Source of the DNA: Alkalibacter saccharofermentans DSM 14828
GTDB taxonomy: Bacteria; Bacillota; Clostridia; Eubacteriales; Alkalibacteraceae
Direction of reading: 5' to 3'
NCBI RefSeq assembly: GCF_900128885.1
Contig: NZ_FQTU01000010.1
Span: 1 to 64,000 of the forward strand
DNA length: 64,000 bases
In this document: positions 25,284 to 34,404 of the stretch, one piece after another
How positions within the stretch are numbered: the stretch's first letter is position 1
How the letters are laid out: every line of letters begins with the position of its first letter
The notes under the pieces: generated by a model
Told to the model about the DNA's origin: nothing
Databases searched by the model: none
Seen by the model: the letters and a program-made list of their open reading frames with translations, nothing else
Made by a program: the position numbers and the translations under genes

Positions 25284-25946
25284 ATGAAAAAAATATTTGT
25301 GGTCGAAGATGAGGAAAACCTAAGGAATCTGATAGAAGCCTATCTGGTAAAAGAAGGCTTTATGGTGGTTACTGCTCAAAATGGTCTTGAAGCTGTAGAA
25401 AAGTGGAGGGACTCCTTGGCGGATATAATAATTATGGATATTATGATGCCCGGCCTTGACGGATATGAAGTGCTGGATTACATAAGGAAGGACAGCAAGG
25501 TTCCGGTTGTTTTTCTTACCGCAAAAAGAGAACTTGAAGATAAGATAAAGGGTTTTGAAACAGGCGCAGATGATTATCTAGTAAAGCCCTTTAGCATGAA
25601 AGAACTGGTAATGAGGACCAAAGCCATACTTAAAAGATCAGGAAACCAGGAAGATTATCTCCAGACATACGGAGAACTGACTATAGATCTGATTAAAATG
25701 GAAGCTAGAGTCAGTGGAGAGTTAATCGAGCTTTCCCGTAAAGAATATGAGCTTTTAGCATACCTGGCAAAAAACATAAATATACCCATTAGTAGGGGCA
25801 AGCTCCTTGACGGGCTCTGGGGAATAGATTTTGAAGGTGATGACAGGGTTGTGGATACAGCAATAAAAAGGCTAAGAAAAAAACTGGGAGCAGCTGAAGG
25901 TTATATCAAGACAGTGAGAGGTTTAGGCTATAAATTTGAGGTGTGA
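25284..25946 (+). CDS. OmpR/PhoB-family response regulator
   Basis: Receiver domain at residues 1-120: acidic pair in VVEDEENL, phospho-acceptor Asp in IIIMDIMMPGLDG (about Asp52), Thr in VVFLTAKRE and Lys in DYLVKPFSMKEL. Residues about 130-220 form a winged-helix DNA-binding domain ending KTVRGLGYKFEV. It acts with the kinase encoded immediately downstream, whose start overlaps the stop region of this gene. The gene is divergent from mgtE with a spacer of about 160 bases. Confidence 0.95.
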   Translation: MKKIFVVEDEENLRNLIEAYLVKEGFMVVTAQNGLEAVEKWRDSLADIIIMDIMMPGLDGYEVLDYIRKDSKVPVVFLTAKRELEDKIKGFETGADDYLVKPFSMKELVMRTKAILKRSGNQEDYLQTYGELTIDLIKMEARVSGELIELSRKEYELLAYLAKNINIPISRGKLLDGLWGIDFEGDDRVVDTAIKRLRKKLGAAEGYIKTVRGLGYKFEV

Positions 25947-25948
25947 CG

Positions 25949-27358
25949 ATGAAAAAAAGCATTTTTAACAGAATATTCATTTACATGGCTATACTGATCC
26001 TTATTATTTCCGGATTCATCGTGTTTATGGTGGAGTTCTTTCTTGATGATTTTTATTATATGACTCAGGAAAATTCCTTGAGAGAAACAGCAGAGGAAAT
26101 TCAGGAATTATATGATGAAAACAATGCCGATATCGAGGATATCCTAAAGACTTACTCATTAAGCTTGGGGATGACTGTTGAAATAGTCACAGATAGAGGA
26201 ACTGTTCTGTACTCTGGAAGCGTGTCTGGAGGGTCAGGGAATATGAGGCACATGATGAATATGATGATGGGGCAGGGTAGGTTTTACAGGATGAATGCAA
26301 ATGACTCGTCTGTGGAGCAAGACTGGCTTATCTTCAATCAAGAATTAAGTGATGGCAACTATTTAGTGATTAGGACTGGATATGAGTCTTTTCAAAGGGC
26401 GATTGAGGCGTTGAAGAGTTTTATGATGTATCTCATCTTGCCGGTTTTGATACTGTCTATTGCCGTTATATATCCGTTGTCTAAGGGTATATCAAAACCG
26501 TTGGTAGAACTTAATAAAGTGGCCCAGAGGATGAAAAAGCTTGATTTTAAAGCTAAATACAGCGTAAGGTCCCAAGATGAAACAGGACAGTTGGGGCAAA
26601 CATTAAACGAATTGATGGTAAAACTTGAAGATACCATCAGGCAGTTAACGGAAGAGCTTGAAAAAGAAAAAAACCTAGACAAGATGAGAAGGGAATTTGT
26701 CGCAAGGGTTTCCCATGAAATACAGACGCCGCTTACTGTAATAGAGGGTTATATTGAAGCAATCGAAGACAAGGTGTATGCAAACGAAAAGGACAGGGAT
26801 AATGCGTTGAGGGTAATATCCTTAGAGGCTGATAAGATCAGCAAGATGACTCAAGATCTTTTGGATTTGTCTCAGCTTGAATCTGGAAGCTATAAACTGG
26901 TAAAAAGAAAATTCAATTATTCCGATCTTGTCAGGCAGGTTCATGAAAAATACTCAAACCAGAAGAGGGATTCAAACGTAGAATTCAGGCTGGTTGCAGA
27001 TGAAGGCTGTGAGTATCATATTGATGGAGATGAATTCAGATTGGAACAGGTTTTGAACAATCTGTTAAACAACGCATTCAATCACGTCAGGCAGGGCGGC
27101 AGAGTAATTTTATCGGTTGAGCACAATGGAGGAATCATAACAACCGGGGTATTCAATGAAGGGGAAAAGATAAACGAAAATGAACTGGATTACATCTGGG
27201 AGAGCTTTTTCAAGGGAGACAAGAGGAAAGGTAAAAAAGGTGTCGGTTTGGGACTTTCAATAGCCAAGAACATAATAAGCCTTCACGATGGAAAGTACAA
27301 AGCTGAGAACAGAAACGATGGTGTATGCTTTAGTTTTGATTTACATGAAAGCAAATGA
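25949..27358 (+). CDS. Membrane sensor histidine kinase with Met/His-rich sensor loop
   Basis: About 469 residues. Transmembrane helices at about 8-32 and 155-175 flank an extracellular sensor region; a HAMP segment, coiled coil (about 205-240), HisKA domain with phospho-His in RVSHEIQTPLTVIEGY, and HATPase domain (NLLNNAFNH, GVGLGLSIAKNI) follow. The sensor loop contains MRHMMNMMMGQGRFYRM (about 99-115), a dense cluster of Met with His, unusual for a general sensor and reminiscent of soft-metal ligands. The ATG at 25949 lies 5 bases after GAGGTG; a GTG at 25943 is possible. It overlaps the regulator gene in transcription and forms a classical two-component operon. Confidence 0.92.
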   Translation: MKKSIFNRIFIYMAILILIISGFIVFMVEFFLDDFYYMTQENSLRETAEEIQELYDENNADIEDILKTYSLSLGMTVEIVTDRGTVLYSGSVSGGSGNMRHMMNMMMGQGRFYRMNANDSSVEQDWLIFNQELSDGNYLVIRTGYESFQRAIEALKSFMMYLILPVLILSIAVIYPLSKGISKPLVELNKVAQRMKKLDFKAKYSVRSQDETGQLGQTLNELMVKLEDTIRQLTEELEKEKNLDKMRREFVARVSHEIQTPLTVIEGYIEAIEDKVYANEKDRDNALRVISLEADKISKMTQDLLDLSQLESGSYKLVKRKFNYSDLVRQVHEKYSNQKRDSNVEFRLVADEGCEYHIDGDEFRLEQVLNNLLNNAFNHVRQGGRVILSVEHNGGIITTGVFNEGEKINENELDYIWESFFKGDKRKGKKGVGLGLSIAKNIISLHDGKYKAENRNDGVCFSFDLHESK

Positions 27359-27378
27359 ATCTAACGTATAATTGATGA

Positions 27379-27407
27379 TTTACAAGAAGAAGATTTTCAT
27401 GTAAAAT
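27379..27407 (+). promoter_or_regulatory. Promoter of the valS T-box transcript
   Basis: TTTACA (27379-27384) and TAAAAT (27402-27407) are 17 bases apart, placing the transcript start near 27414, just before the T-box leader. Confidence 0.6.
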
Positions 27408-27414
27408 GTATATG

Positions 27415-27660
27415 TGTTTTCAACTTAATATTAAAAGGTAACGATGAAGAGGAGTATAAAAGACCGGGCTACAGAGAGGAGAATCCAAGGCTGTGAGATT
27501 TTCCGTCAAAGGCTTTTAGAAGGTAGCTTCTGAACCGCCTTGCTGAACATATAGTAAGCAAGGACGCAAATGCGTTAAAATTGGAGTTGGGTTATAAACC
27601 AATTAGGGTGGAACCGCGGTAGATATCGTCCCTTGCTGATTAGCAGGGGATTTTTTTTTG
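27415..27660 (+). ncRNA. T-box riboswitch, valine specifier, upstream of valS
   Basis: The T-box sequence AGGGTGGAACCGCGG lies at 27605-27619, followed by a terminator (GTCCCTTGCT/AGCAGGGGA, then nine Ts, 27628-27659). Stem I elements are present: GGAGTATAAAAG, AGAGAGGAGAATCC and GGCTGTGAG. By alignment with the known glyQS leader, the specifier triplet falls at 27523-27525 and is GTA, a valine codon, which agrees with the downstream gene. Uncharged tRNA-Val would bind the leader and the T-box bulge, and prevent termination. A tRNA-Val with anticodon TAC, which reads GTA, is encoded at 42260 in this window. Confidence 0.95.
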
Positions 27661-27686
27661 AAATAATATGTAAACAGGAGGAAAAA

Positions 27687-30335
27687 ATGAACAAAAAGCA
27701 ATTATCTAAATCTTATGATCCTATCGAATTCGAAGATGAAATTTATGAAAACTGGGAAAGACGGGGCTATTTCAAACCGGAAGCGAACAATGACGGCAAG
27801 CCCTACACAATAGTGATGCCTCCTCCTAATATAACAGGACAGCTTCATCTGGGACACGCCTTTGATGGAACTCTACAGGATATCATTATCAGATGGAAAA
27901 GAATGCAGGGGTTCAGCGCTTTGTGGCTTCCGGGAACAGACCATGCGAGTATAGCTACAGAAGTCAAGGTAGTTGAAAAAATTAAAGAAGATGAAGGAAA
28001 AACAAAGGAAGAGCTTGGCAGAGAGGAGTTTTTAAACAGAGCCTGGGACTGGGCCGTGGTTTATAAAAAAAGAATAGTGGATCAGTTCAAAAAGCTGGGC
28101 GCTTCATGCGATTGGGACCGGGAGAGGTTTACCATGGATGAGGGCTGCAGCGAGGCGGTTGTGGAAACTTTTGTACGGCTATATGGCAAGGGGCTTGTCT
28201 ATAGGGGAAACAGAATAATAAATTGGTGTCCTGACTGCAAGACTGCACTTTCCGACGCCGAGGTGGAGTACAGTGAAAAAAGCGGAAACCTTTATCACTT
28301 GAGATATCCTCTAGAAAGTGGCGACAAATATTTGGTCGTAGCAACGACGAGACCGGAGACCATGTTGGGAGATAGCGGAGTGGCCGTGAATCCCAACGAT
28401 GAAAGATACAAGGACTTGATAGGCAAAAATGTAATACTGCCTCTTATGAACAGGAAAATCCCAATAATCGCTGACGATTACGTTGATATGGAGTTTGGGA
28501 CAGGTGCAGTTAAAATGACTCCTGCTCATGATCCAAATGACTTTGAGGTCGGCTTAAGACACAACCTGGACCAGATTAGAGTCCTTGACGACTCTGGAAT
28601 CATGAATGAGCATGCAGGAGATTACAAGGGTCTTGAAAGATACGAAGCGAGAAAGAAAGTCTTAGAAGATCTTAAGGCTTTAGGGCTTATCGAGAAAATC
28701 CAAGAGCATGTGCATAATGTGGGAGCCTGTTACAGATGCGACACTGTAGTTGAGCCTATTATATCAAGGCAATGGTTTGTAAGCATGGAGCCACTTGCTA
28801 AGCCTGCAATAGATGTGGTAAGGGATGGAAAAACGAAATTCGTGCCTGAAAGATTCAGCAAGATTTACTTCAACTGGATGGAAAACATAAAAGATTGGTG
28901 CATATCCAGGCAGCTGTGGTGGGGACATAGGATTCCCGCATATTATTGTGACGATTGCAACGAGGTCATGGTTTCCAAAGATGAAGTTACTTCTTGTGGC
29001 AAATGCGGGTCGGGAAATGTTAGGCAGGATGAAGATGTGCTTGATACATGGTTTAGCTCTGCACTTTGGCCATTTTCAACTTTAGGATGGCCGGAAAACA
29101 CTGAAGACCTTAATAAATTCTATCCAAATAATCTTCTTGTCACAGGATTCGACATTATTTTCTTTTGGGTAGCAAGAATGATCTTTTCAGGAATCGAACA
29201 GATGGGGGAGACTCCTTTCAGTGATGTGTATATTCACGGATTGATCAGGGATGCGCAAGGGAGAAAGATGAGCAAATCTCTTGGCAATGGAGTAGATCCC
29301 TTGGAAGTTATTGAAAAATACGGAGCGGACCCGCTTAGATTTACTATAGTGACAGGAAATGCGGCAGGCAACGATATAAGATGGCACGATGAGAAGGTTA
29401 TAGCTAACAGAAACTTTGCCAATAAAATCTGGAATGCTTCGAAATTTGTCATAATGAATACAGAAAATGACGTCATTTTAGAAATAGCTGACGTAAAAGA
29501 TGATTTGTTGTCCATGGACAAGTGGATTTTGAGCAGACTGAATCAAATAACAAGAGAAGTAAATGAAAATATGGAAAAATACGAACTGGGAATAGCAGCT
29601 CAAAAATTATATGATTTTTTATGGAACGAGTATTGTGACTGGTATATCGAACTCGTAAAAAGCAGGTTGTACGGTGATGACGATTCTAAAAAAGCTGCTC
29701 AGGCTACATTGAAGCATGTGCTAAAAACCTCATTGAAACTGCTGCACCCATTTATGCCATTTATAACGGAAAAACTGTTTTTGGCTATACAGGATGAGGA
29801 AGAAACAGTAATGTTGTCTAGATGGCCTGAATGGAAGGAAGACCACTGTTATAACGCAGAAGAAAGCGAGATAGGGTTTGTTATGGATGCAATAAGAGCT
29901 GTAAGAAACATAAAGGCAGAGCTTAATGTTCCTCCCTCAAAGAAGGTCAGCATATTTGTAGTTCCATTTGACAGCAAGATAGAAGAGATAATCATAAAAA
30001 ATGAATCCTATATAAAAAATCTTGCCAACGGATCTAGCGTAAAAGCAGTGGGGAAAGATCATGGATTGGAAAATGCCACTGCGGCATTGATCGATGGCGC
30101 CGAAATCATGATTCCTTTGGATGAACTTGTAGACAAGGAAAAGGAGCTTGAAAGACTGAATAAGGAAAAAGATAATCTGGCTAAAGAAATAGACAGAGTT
30201 GTCAAAAAACTTTCAAATGAAGGCTTTATAAAAAAAGCTCCAGAAAAGGTTGTAGAAGAAGAAAAGGCAAAACAGGAAAAGTATCAAAAGATGTATGACA
30301 ATGTTTTGGAAATGATCAAAAAATATGAAAACTAA
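27687..30335 (+). CDS. valS: Valyl-tRNA synthetase
   Basis: The 882-residue class I enzyme charges tRNA-Val. HIGH motif PPPNITGQLHLGHAF lies near residue 45, the editing (CP1) domain in the middle includes TTRPETMLGDSGVAV, KMSKS is GRKMSKSLGNGVDP, and the anticodon-binding domain and C-terminal coiled coil (KELERLNKEKDNLAKEIDRV) follow. Length is normal. The ATG at 27687 follows CAGGAGGA; upstream in-frame codons belong to the T-box terminator. It is controlled by the T-box leader. Confidence 0.97.
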   Translation: MNKKQLSKSYDPIEFEDEIYENWERRGYFKPEANNDGKPYTIVMPPPNITGQLHLGHAFDGTLQDIIIRWKRMQGFSALWLPGTDHASIATEVKVVEKIKEDEGKTKEELGREEFLNRAWDWAVVYKKRIVDQFKKLGASCDWDRERFTMDEGCSEAVVETFVRLYGKGLVYRGNRIINWCPDCKTALSDAEVEYSEKSGNLYHLRYPLESGDKYLVVATTRPETMLGDSGVAVNPNDERYKDLIGKNVILPLMNRKIPIIADDYVDMEFGTGAVKMTPAHDPNDFEVGLRHNLDQIRVLDDSGIMNEHAGDYKGLERYEARKKVLEDLKALGLIEKIQEHVHNVGACYRCDTVVEPIISRQWFVSMEPLAKPAIDVVRDGKTKFVPERFSKIYFNWMENIKDWCISRQLWWGHRIPAYYCDDCNEVMVSKDEVTSCGKCGSGNVRQDEDVLDTWFSSALWPFSTLGWPENTEDLNKFYPNNLLVTGFDIIFFWVARMIFSGIEQMGETPFSDVYIHGLIRDAQGRKMSKSLGNGVDPLEVIEKYGADPLRFTIVTGNAAGNDIRWHDEKVIANRNFANKIWNASKFVIMNTENDVILEIADVKDDLLSMDKWILSRLNQITREVNENMEKYELGIAAQKLYDFLWNEYCDWYIELVKSRLYGDDDSKKAAQATLKHVLKTSLKLLHPFMPFITEKLFLAIQDEEETVMLSRWPEWKEDHCYNAEESEIGFVMDAIRAVRNIKAELNVPPSKKVSIFVVPFDSKIEEIIIKNESYIKNLANGSSVKAVGKDHGLENATAALIDGAEIMIPLDELVDKEKELERLNKEKDNLAKEIDRVVKKLSNEGFIKKAPEKVVEEEKAKQEKYQKMYDNVLEMIKKYEN

Positions 30336-30373
30336 GATTCGATGATATCCAAAGGTAAAAGGGAGGCAATAAA

Positions 30374-30398
30374 AAAACAGCTTAGGCTGTTTTTTTTA
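30374..30398 (+). terminator. Terminator after valS
   Basis: AACAGC/GCTGTT with a 4-base loop, flanked by A7 and T8, so it may also serve the converging DUF4364 gene. Confidence 0.7.
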
Positions 30399-30932
30399 CT
30401 CCTTTATCAAGGAGTCGATTATATCGGTATAAATATTTTGTCCCTTAGACTCCCAATTTGAACATATATACTTGGCCTGGGTTTTGCTGGGGACATTAAG
30501 GGATATGGATATCAGAGAAACATCATTTTCCATTAATCTAAGGCTGACATCAAACTCGCCGTCTCCGGTAAGCTTATAAGTGGCCAGATTTTTTACCTGC
30601 CTTAAAACTTTATCCTTGTTTTGGCGGATGAATATGTCTAATATCTCCTTTATGAATAAAGGTATCCTGTCAGAAAATAGAGACAGGGTTTCCCTACCTT
30701 TTTCAGAAATAGAAAAATAGTCTATATCGCTGTCATTCATCTTGTATAGAAATTCATCATCTAATAGGCTATTGATTAAAAACTGTATATCAAAGTAACT
30801 GATTTGAACGTTTTCCAATACGATTTGGCTAATTTGTTCCTTGTTTACCGGAACCTTGAATTGGTCCAGTGCATATAATATAATTAGTTTATTCTCAAGT
30901 ATGTTTTCTGAGTCAAAATACAATTGGTACAC
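30396..30932 (-). CDS. DUF4364 family protein
   Basis: A 178-residue protein conserved in Clostridia. The N-terminal half looks like a winged helix (KLIILYALDQFKVPVNKEQI, YFDIQFLINSLLDDEFLYKM, YFSISEKGRETLSLF), the C-terminal half is a mixed alpha/beta domain. The family is thought to be DNA-binding because of the winged helix; its targets are unknown. The start is GTG 30932 or TTG 30923; the latter has AGGTG at a better distance. It is divergent from the double-cluster ferredoxin-like gene. Confidence 0.8.
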   Translation of the reverse strand: MYQLYFDSENILENKLIILYALDQFKVPVNKEQISQIVLENVQISYFDIQFLINSLLDDEFLYKMNDSDIDYFSISEKGRETLSLFSDRIPLFIKEILDIFIRQNKDKVLRQVKNLATYKLTGDGEFDVSLRLMENDVSLISISLNVPSKTQAKYICSNWESKGQNIYTDIIDSLIKE

Positions 30933-31003
30933 CTACTTTCTGTTTATATTATAACAGAAAAGGGTGACTCATATAAGTGCAAAATACGATAAGGAGCAAT
31001 AAA

Positions 31004-31681
31004 ATGACTGATAATCTGATAAGCTATATAGAATCTTTGGGAGTATCTAGACTGGGTTTCTTTGGTGCAAAAAGCGTAGTGCCAAATAATTGGAAAGAGC
31101 TTGAATATGGGATATCATTTTCGATTAAATTGTCGGAGCCTATAGTTGATGACATAAAAAGCGGTCCTTCGAAGACTTACTTTGCCCATTACAGAAGCGT
31201 CAACTACCATATAAACGAGGTCTCACTCAAAATAGTGCTATATCTACAAAAAATGGGGTTTAAAGCTGTGCCCATACCAGCATCACAAACTGTAAGCGAG
31301 AAAAATGAAATCAGTGGAGTTTTTCAACACAGAACGGCGGCCACTTTGTCCGGCCTGGGATGGGTAGGGAAAAGCGGCATGTTCATAGACGACAAGCTTG
31401 GTCCCTCTGTGAGATTGGGGACGATTTTTACCAATATGAAGCTACCTTCGGCATCTCCGGTCAGATCAGGTGGGTGTGGATCGTGCAGGATATGCGTTGA
31501 AAGCTGCCCGGCAATGGCTATAGAAGGAAAAGAGTGGAAAGCTGGAATGGAAAGAAACGAGCTATATGACGCAAGGGCATGCAGCGATTACATGAAGGAA
31601 GCTTACAAAGACATAGGAAGGGGAGTCGTATGCGGCATTTGTATGAGCATTTGTCCCAAAAACCATACAAGCAACAAATGA
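31004..31681 (+). CDS. Double [4Fe-4S] cluster protein related to QueG
   Basis: A 225-residue protein of the 4Fe-4S double-cluster group. An N-terminal domain (ISYIESLGVSRLGFFGAK, HYRSVNYHINEVSLKIVLYL, HRTAATLSGLGWVGKSGMF) resembles the cobalamin-binding part of epoxyqueuosine reductase. The ferredoxin domain has GGCGSCRICVESCPAMAIEG and a second motif CGICMSICPKN, eight cysteines in all. It is shorter than QueG (about 310-380 residues) and lacks its C-terminal HEAT repeat, so I do not call it QueG. It may pass electrons to, or itself be, a corrinoid reductase or reductive enzyme. The ATG at 31004 follows AAGGAG. Confidence 0.8.
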   Translation: MTDNLISYIESLGVSRLGFFGAKSVVPNNWKELEYGISFSIKLSEPIVDDIKSGPSKTYFAHYRSVNYHINEVSLKIVLYLQKMGFKAVPIPASQTVSEKNEISGVFQHRTAATLSGLGWVGKSGMFIDDKLGPSVRLGTIFTNMKLPSASPVRSGGCGSCRICVESCPAMAIEGKEWKAGMERNELYDARACSDYMKEAYKDIGRGVVCGICMSICPKNHTSNK

Positions 31682-31709
31682 CACATAAATATTAACGGGA
31701 GATGATTTT

Positions 31710-32387
31710 ATGGAATTTAATTCAACTGATCAAATGAAAAATATGGGAATATTGAGAATGAGGAAAAATTGGCTTAATTCTGTAGCTGTTTTGATCATCA
31801 GTTTTTTTATATTAAGCTCGATATCATTCATAGATGGTTATTTTCAAGTCATGCACGAAATTTTTGGAACACAGGCTCGAAACCTTACCAGTCTTGCTGG
31901 GATTCAATCGATAATATTTACAGGGCCAATATCCTATGGAGTAGCTTTGTTTTTTCTGAATGCAGCAAGAGGCAATGAGGGGGAAATAGTCCATGTTTTT
32001 ACCGGGTTCAAGAGGTTTGGAACGACGTTTCTCTGTGGCCTTATGCAAACTATATTCATAGTGCTTTGGAGCTTGCTTTTCATAATTCCGGGAATTATAG
32101 CAGCTATCAATTATTCCATGGCATATTATCTGTTGGCGGATTATAAAAGCCTATCTGCAATGGATGCTCTGTCTATGAGCAAGGACATTATGAAAGGTCA
32201 CAAGGGAAGGTATTTTAACTTGCTTATGAGCTTTGTGGGATGGTTTGTTTTTTCAGCAGTGACATTGGGGCTGGGTTACGTTTACGTCATGCCTTATTTC
32301 AACAACACAATTGCTGTTTTTTATCAGGATTTAATAAACGGAACAGATACTGACCTAATTAGAAAGTACGCCGGAGATGTTCAATAG
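31710..32387 (+). CDS. DUF975 family integral membrane protein
   Basis: 225 residues with about five membrane helices (23-45, 60-80, 105-140, 165-195). Conserved family pieces include RKNWLNSVAVLIISFFIL and the LFIIPGIIAAINYSMAYYLL segment followed by DYKSLSAMDALSMSKDIMKG, the signature of DUF975. Function is unknown. A GGGAGATG site precedes the ATG, and the gene may be co-transcribed with the double-cluster gene 28 bases upstream. Confidence 0.82.
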   Translation: MEFNSTDQMKNMGILRMRKNWLNSVAVLIISFFILSSISFIDGYFQVMHEIFGTQARNLTSLAGIQSIIFTGPISYGVALFFLNAARGNEGEIVHVFTGFKRFGTTFLCGLMQTIFIVLWSLLFIIPGIIAAINYSMAYYLLADYKSLSAMDALSMSKDIMKGHKGRYFNLLMSFVGWFVFSAVTLGLGYVYVMPYFNNTIAVFYQDLINGTDTDLIRKYAGDVQ

Positions 32388-32395
32388 AAAATGAA

Positions 32396-32430
32396 AACTG
32401 CCTGGAGCAGATGCTCCAGGCAGTTTTTTA
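32396..32430. terminator. Bidirectional terminator between the DUF975 gene and lysC
   Basis: AACTGCCTGGAGCA and its complement form a 14-bp stem with a 2-base loop, flanked by As and six Ts; the last bases touch the end of lysC. Confidence 0.9.
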
Positions 32431-33633
32431 AAGTTCAAATGCATCAGCAATAAGGTTGACTGCTTTTTGTTGATCGGCAGAATCAATCGCATAACTGATT
32501 TTGATTTCTGAGGTTGTAACCATTTGAACTTCAATGCCTGCTTTGGCAAGAAGCACAAATATTTGAGCTGCAACTCCACTATGGCTTCGCATCCCAATTC
32601 CCACAACTGATAATTTAGATATGTCTTCATTTATACCATAAGAAATCTGTGGGTATTTCTTAGCCAGGAAAGCCAAGATGTCCCTGGTATCGCTCAATTC
32701 ACTTTTTGGCGTAGTAAATGATATGCTTACCGAATTATCCTGTGGGGAAGTCTGACTTATCATGTCTATATTGATATCCTTTTTAGCCAGTGAATCAAAG
32801 ATATCTGCAGTAGTTCTTATACTGTAGGGAACATGATTCAGTGTAATCATCACGTCGTTATTGTCAATTGCCAAGCCCGTTATAACCGCGCTTTCCATAT
32901 TCTTCTCACTCTCCTTGATAACTGTACCTGGTTTTTCCCCCATGCTGGATGCAACTATAATTGGGATATGGTACTTTTGACCTAGCTCGATCGCTCTTGT
33001 ATGCATTATGCCTGCGCCCAAACTTGCCATTTCCAACATCTCTTCGTAGCTTATGACGTCTAGTTTTTTTGCATTAGGGTAAACTCTAGGATCCAGTGAA
33101 TATATTCCGTCTACGTCGGTGTATATCTCGCAAGGACACTGTAGCTTGCTGGCTATGGCGACAGCAGATGTATCCGAGCCACCACGACCTAAGGTTGTTA
33201 TGTCTGACTCTTCGTTGGCGCCTTGAAATCCAGCAACTATGACTATTTTATCTTCCTTTAGGTGTTTTTTTATCGTGCTGTCGTCAATGTCTGCAATCCT
33301 GGATTTTGTATGATGTCCTGTGGTCTTTATTCCTACCTGTGATCCTGTCAATGATATAGCTTGATGTCCCATGCTGTTTAGAGCCATTGACAATAAGGCA
33401 ATGGATACCTGTTCTCCTGTGGAAATAAGCATGTCGATTTCCCGCTTTGGCGGATTTTCTGAAATCTGATAGGCCATTTCCAAAAGCTTGTCGGTATTGT
33501 CGCCCATAGCTGAAACGACCACCACTATTTTGTGATTTTCTTCCTTCTTTTTTATGATTCGCTTTGCTACATTTTGAATTCTATCTATATTTCCGACGGA
33601 AGTTCCGCCGTATTTTTGCACTACGATATTCAT
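32428..33633 (-). CDS. lysC: Aspartate kinase, last gene of the lysine operon
   Basis: The 401-residue enzyme phosphorylates aspartate. The kinase domain has VQKYGGTSVGN at the start, FQGANEESDITTLGRGGSDT and EIYTDVDGIYSLDPRVYPNA. Two ACT domains follow (about 270-400: TADIFDSLAKKDINIDMISQ, SVVGIGMRSHSGVAAQIFVL), so feedback control by lysine and/or threonine is expected. Its location downstream of asd-dapA-dapB-dapH points to lysine supply as its main job. Spacing to dapH is 18 bases. Confidence 0.95.
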   Translation of the reverse strand: MNIVVQKYGGTSVGNIDRIQNVAKRIIKKKEENHKIVVVVSAMGDNTDKLLEMAYQISENPPKREIDMLISTGEQVSIALLSMALNSMGHQAISLTGSQVGIKTTGHHTKSRIADIDDSTIKKHLKEDKIVIVAGFQGANEESDITTLGRGGSDTSAVAIASKLQCPCEIYTDVDGIYSLDPRVYPNAKKLDVISYEEMLEMASLGAGIMHTRAIELGQKYHIPIIVASSMGEKPGTVIKESEKNMESAVITGLAIDNNDVMITLNHVPYSIRTTADIFDSLAKKDINIDMISQTSPQDNSVSISFTTPKSELSDTRDILAFLAKKYPQISYGINEDISKLSVVGIGMRSHSGVAAQIFVLLAKAGIEVQMVTTSEIKISYAIDSADQQKAVNLIADAFEL

Positions 33634-33651
33634 TTTAGCTCCTTTATAATG

Positions 33652-34386
33652 TTATCCTCTAAGATCATCAAGCAACTCTGTCTTGCTTTTAGTTTTATCA
33701 TCAATATCCTTAATGACTTTTGCAGGAGATCCTGCTACCACGGTGCCTGAAGGAACATCTTTTGTAACGATTGCTCCGGCAGCTACCACGGAACCTTTTC
33801 CGACTTTTACGCCTTCCAATATAACTGCGTTTGCTCCTATGACTACATCGTCCTCGATAATAACAGGAGTCTTGCTTGGGGGTTCTAATACGCCTGCTAC
33901 CACAGCGCCTGCTCCAAGATGTACGTTTTTGCCTAGCTGGCCTCTAGCGCCTACTACGGCATTCATGTCGATCATGGTTCCGTCTCCTATGTTTGCACCT
34001 ATGTTTATAACCGCACCCATCATCAGAACGCAGCTTTTCCCTATATGTGCACCTTCTCTGATAAAGACGCCTGGTTCGATTCTAGCATCCACAGCAGTCA
34101 TGTCAAGCATGGGAACTGCTGAGTTTCTTCTGTCATTTTCGACTCTGCAGGATTTGATTTTCTCTTTGTTTTTATCGATAAACGGCAAGACTATATCGCT
34201 TTCTCCAAATAATGTAAAGGAACTAGGAAGACCGTAGTATTCCATGCCTTCAAGGTCTGCTTCTGTGAAGTCACCGTTGATATAGGCTTTTACAGGTGTT
34301 TGTTTTTGTACCGCCTTTATGTATTTTGCAATCTCATAAGGGTTGGTAAGATCAAATTGTTTTTTTAATTCTTCGTTTGTAGTCAT
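33652..34386 (-). CDS. dapH: Tetrahydrodipicolinate N-acetyltransferase
   Basis: This 244-residue left-handed beta-helix enzyme acetylates tetrahydrodipicolinate. The N-terminal DapH domain reads [20 protein letters not shown] with [11 protein letters not shown], and hexapeptide repeats run from about residue 90 to 215 ([40 protein letters not shown]). The long N-terminal domain favours DapH (acetyl) over DapD (succinyl). AGAGGAG precedes ATG 34386; an in-frame TTG at 34404 overlaps the dapB stop. The acetyl branch needs an aminotransferase and an N-acetyl-diaminopimelate deacetylase; a deacetylase candidate is the divergent gene at 37525. Confidence 0.93.
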   Translation of the reverse strand: MTTNEELKKQFDLTNPYEIAKYIKAVQKQTPVKAYINGDFTEADLEGMEYYGLPSSFTLFGESDIVLPFIDKNKEKIKSCRVENDRRNSAVPMLDMTAVDARIEPGVFIREGAHIGKSCVLMMGAVINIGANIGDGTMIDMNAVVGARGQLGKNVHLGAGAVVAGVLEPPSKTPVIIEDDVVIGANAVILEGVKVGKGSVVAAGAIVTKDVPSGTVVAGSPAKVIKDIDDKTKSKTELLDDLRG

Positions 34387-34404
34387 ATTAACTTCTCCTC
34401 TCAA

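Noticed and set aside
31004..31681. Call as QueG (epoxyqueuosine reductase)
   Set aside because: Protein is too short and lacks the C-terminal repeat domain, so only a QueG-related label is justified.
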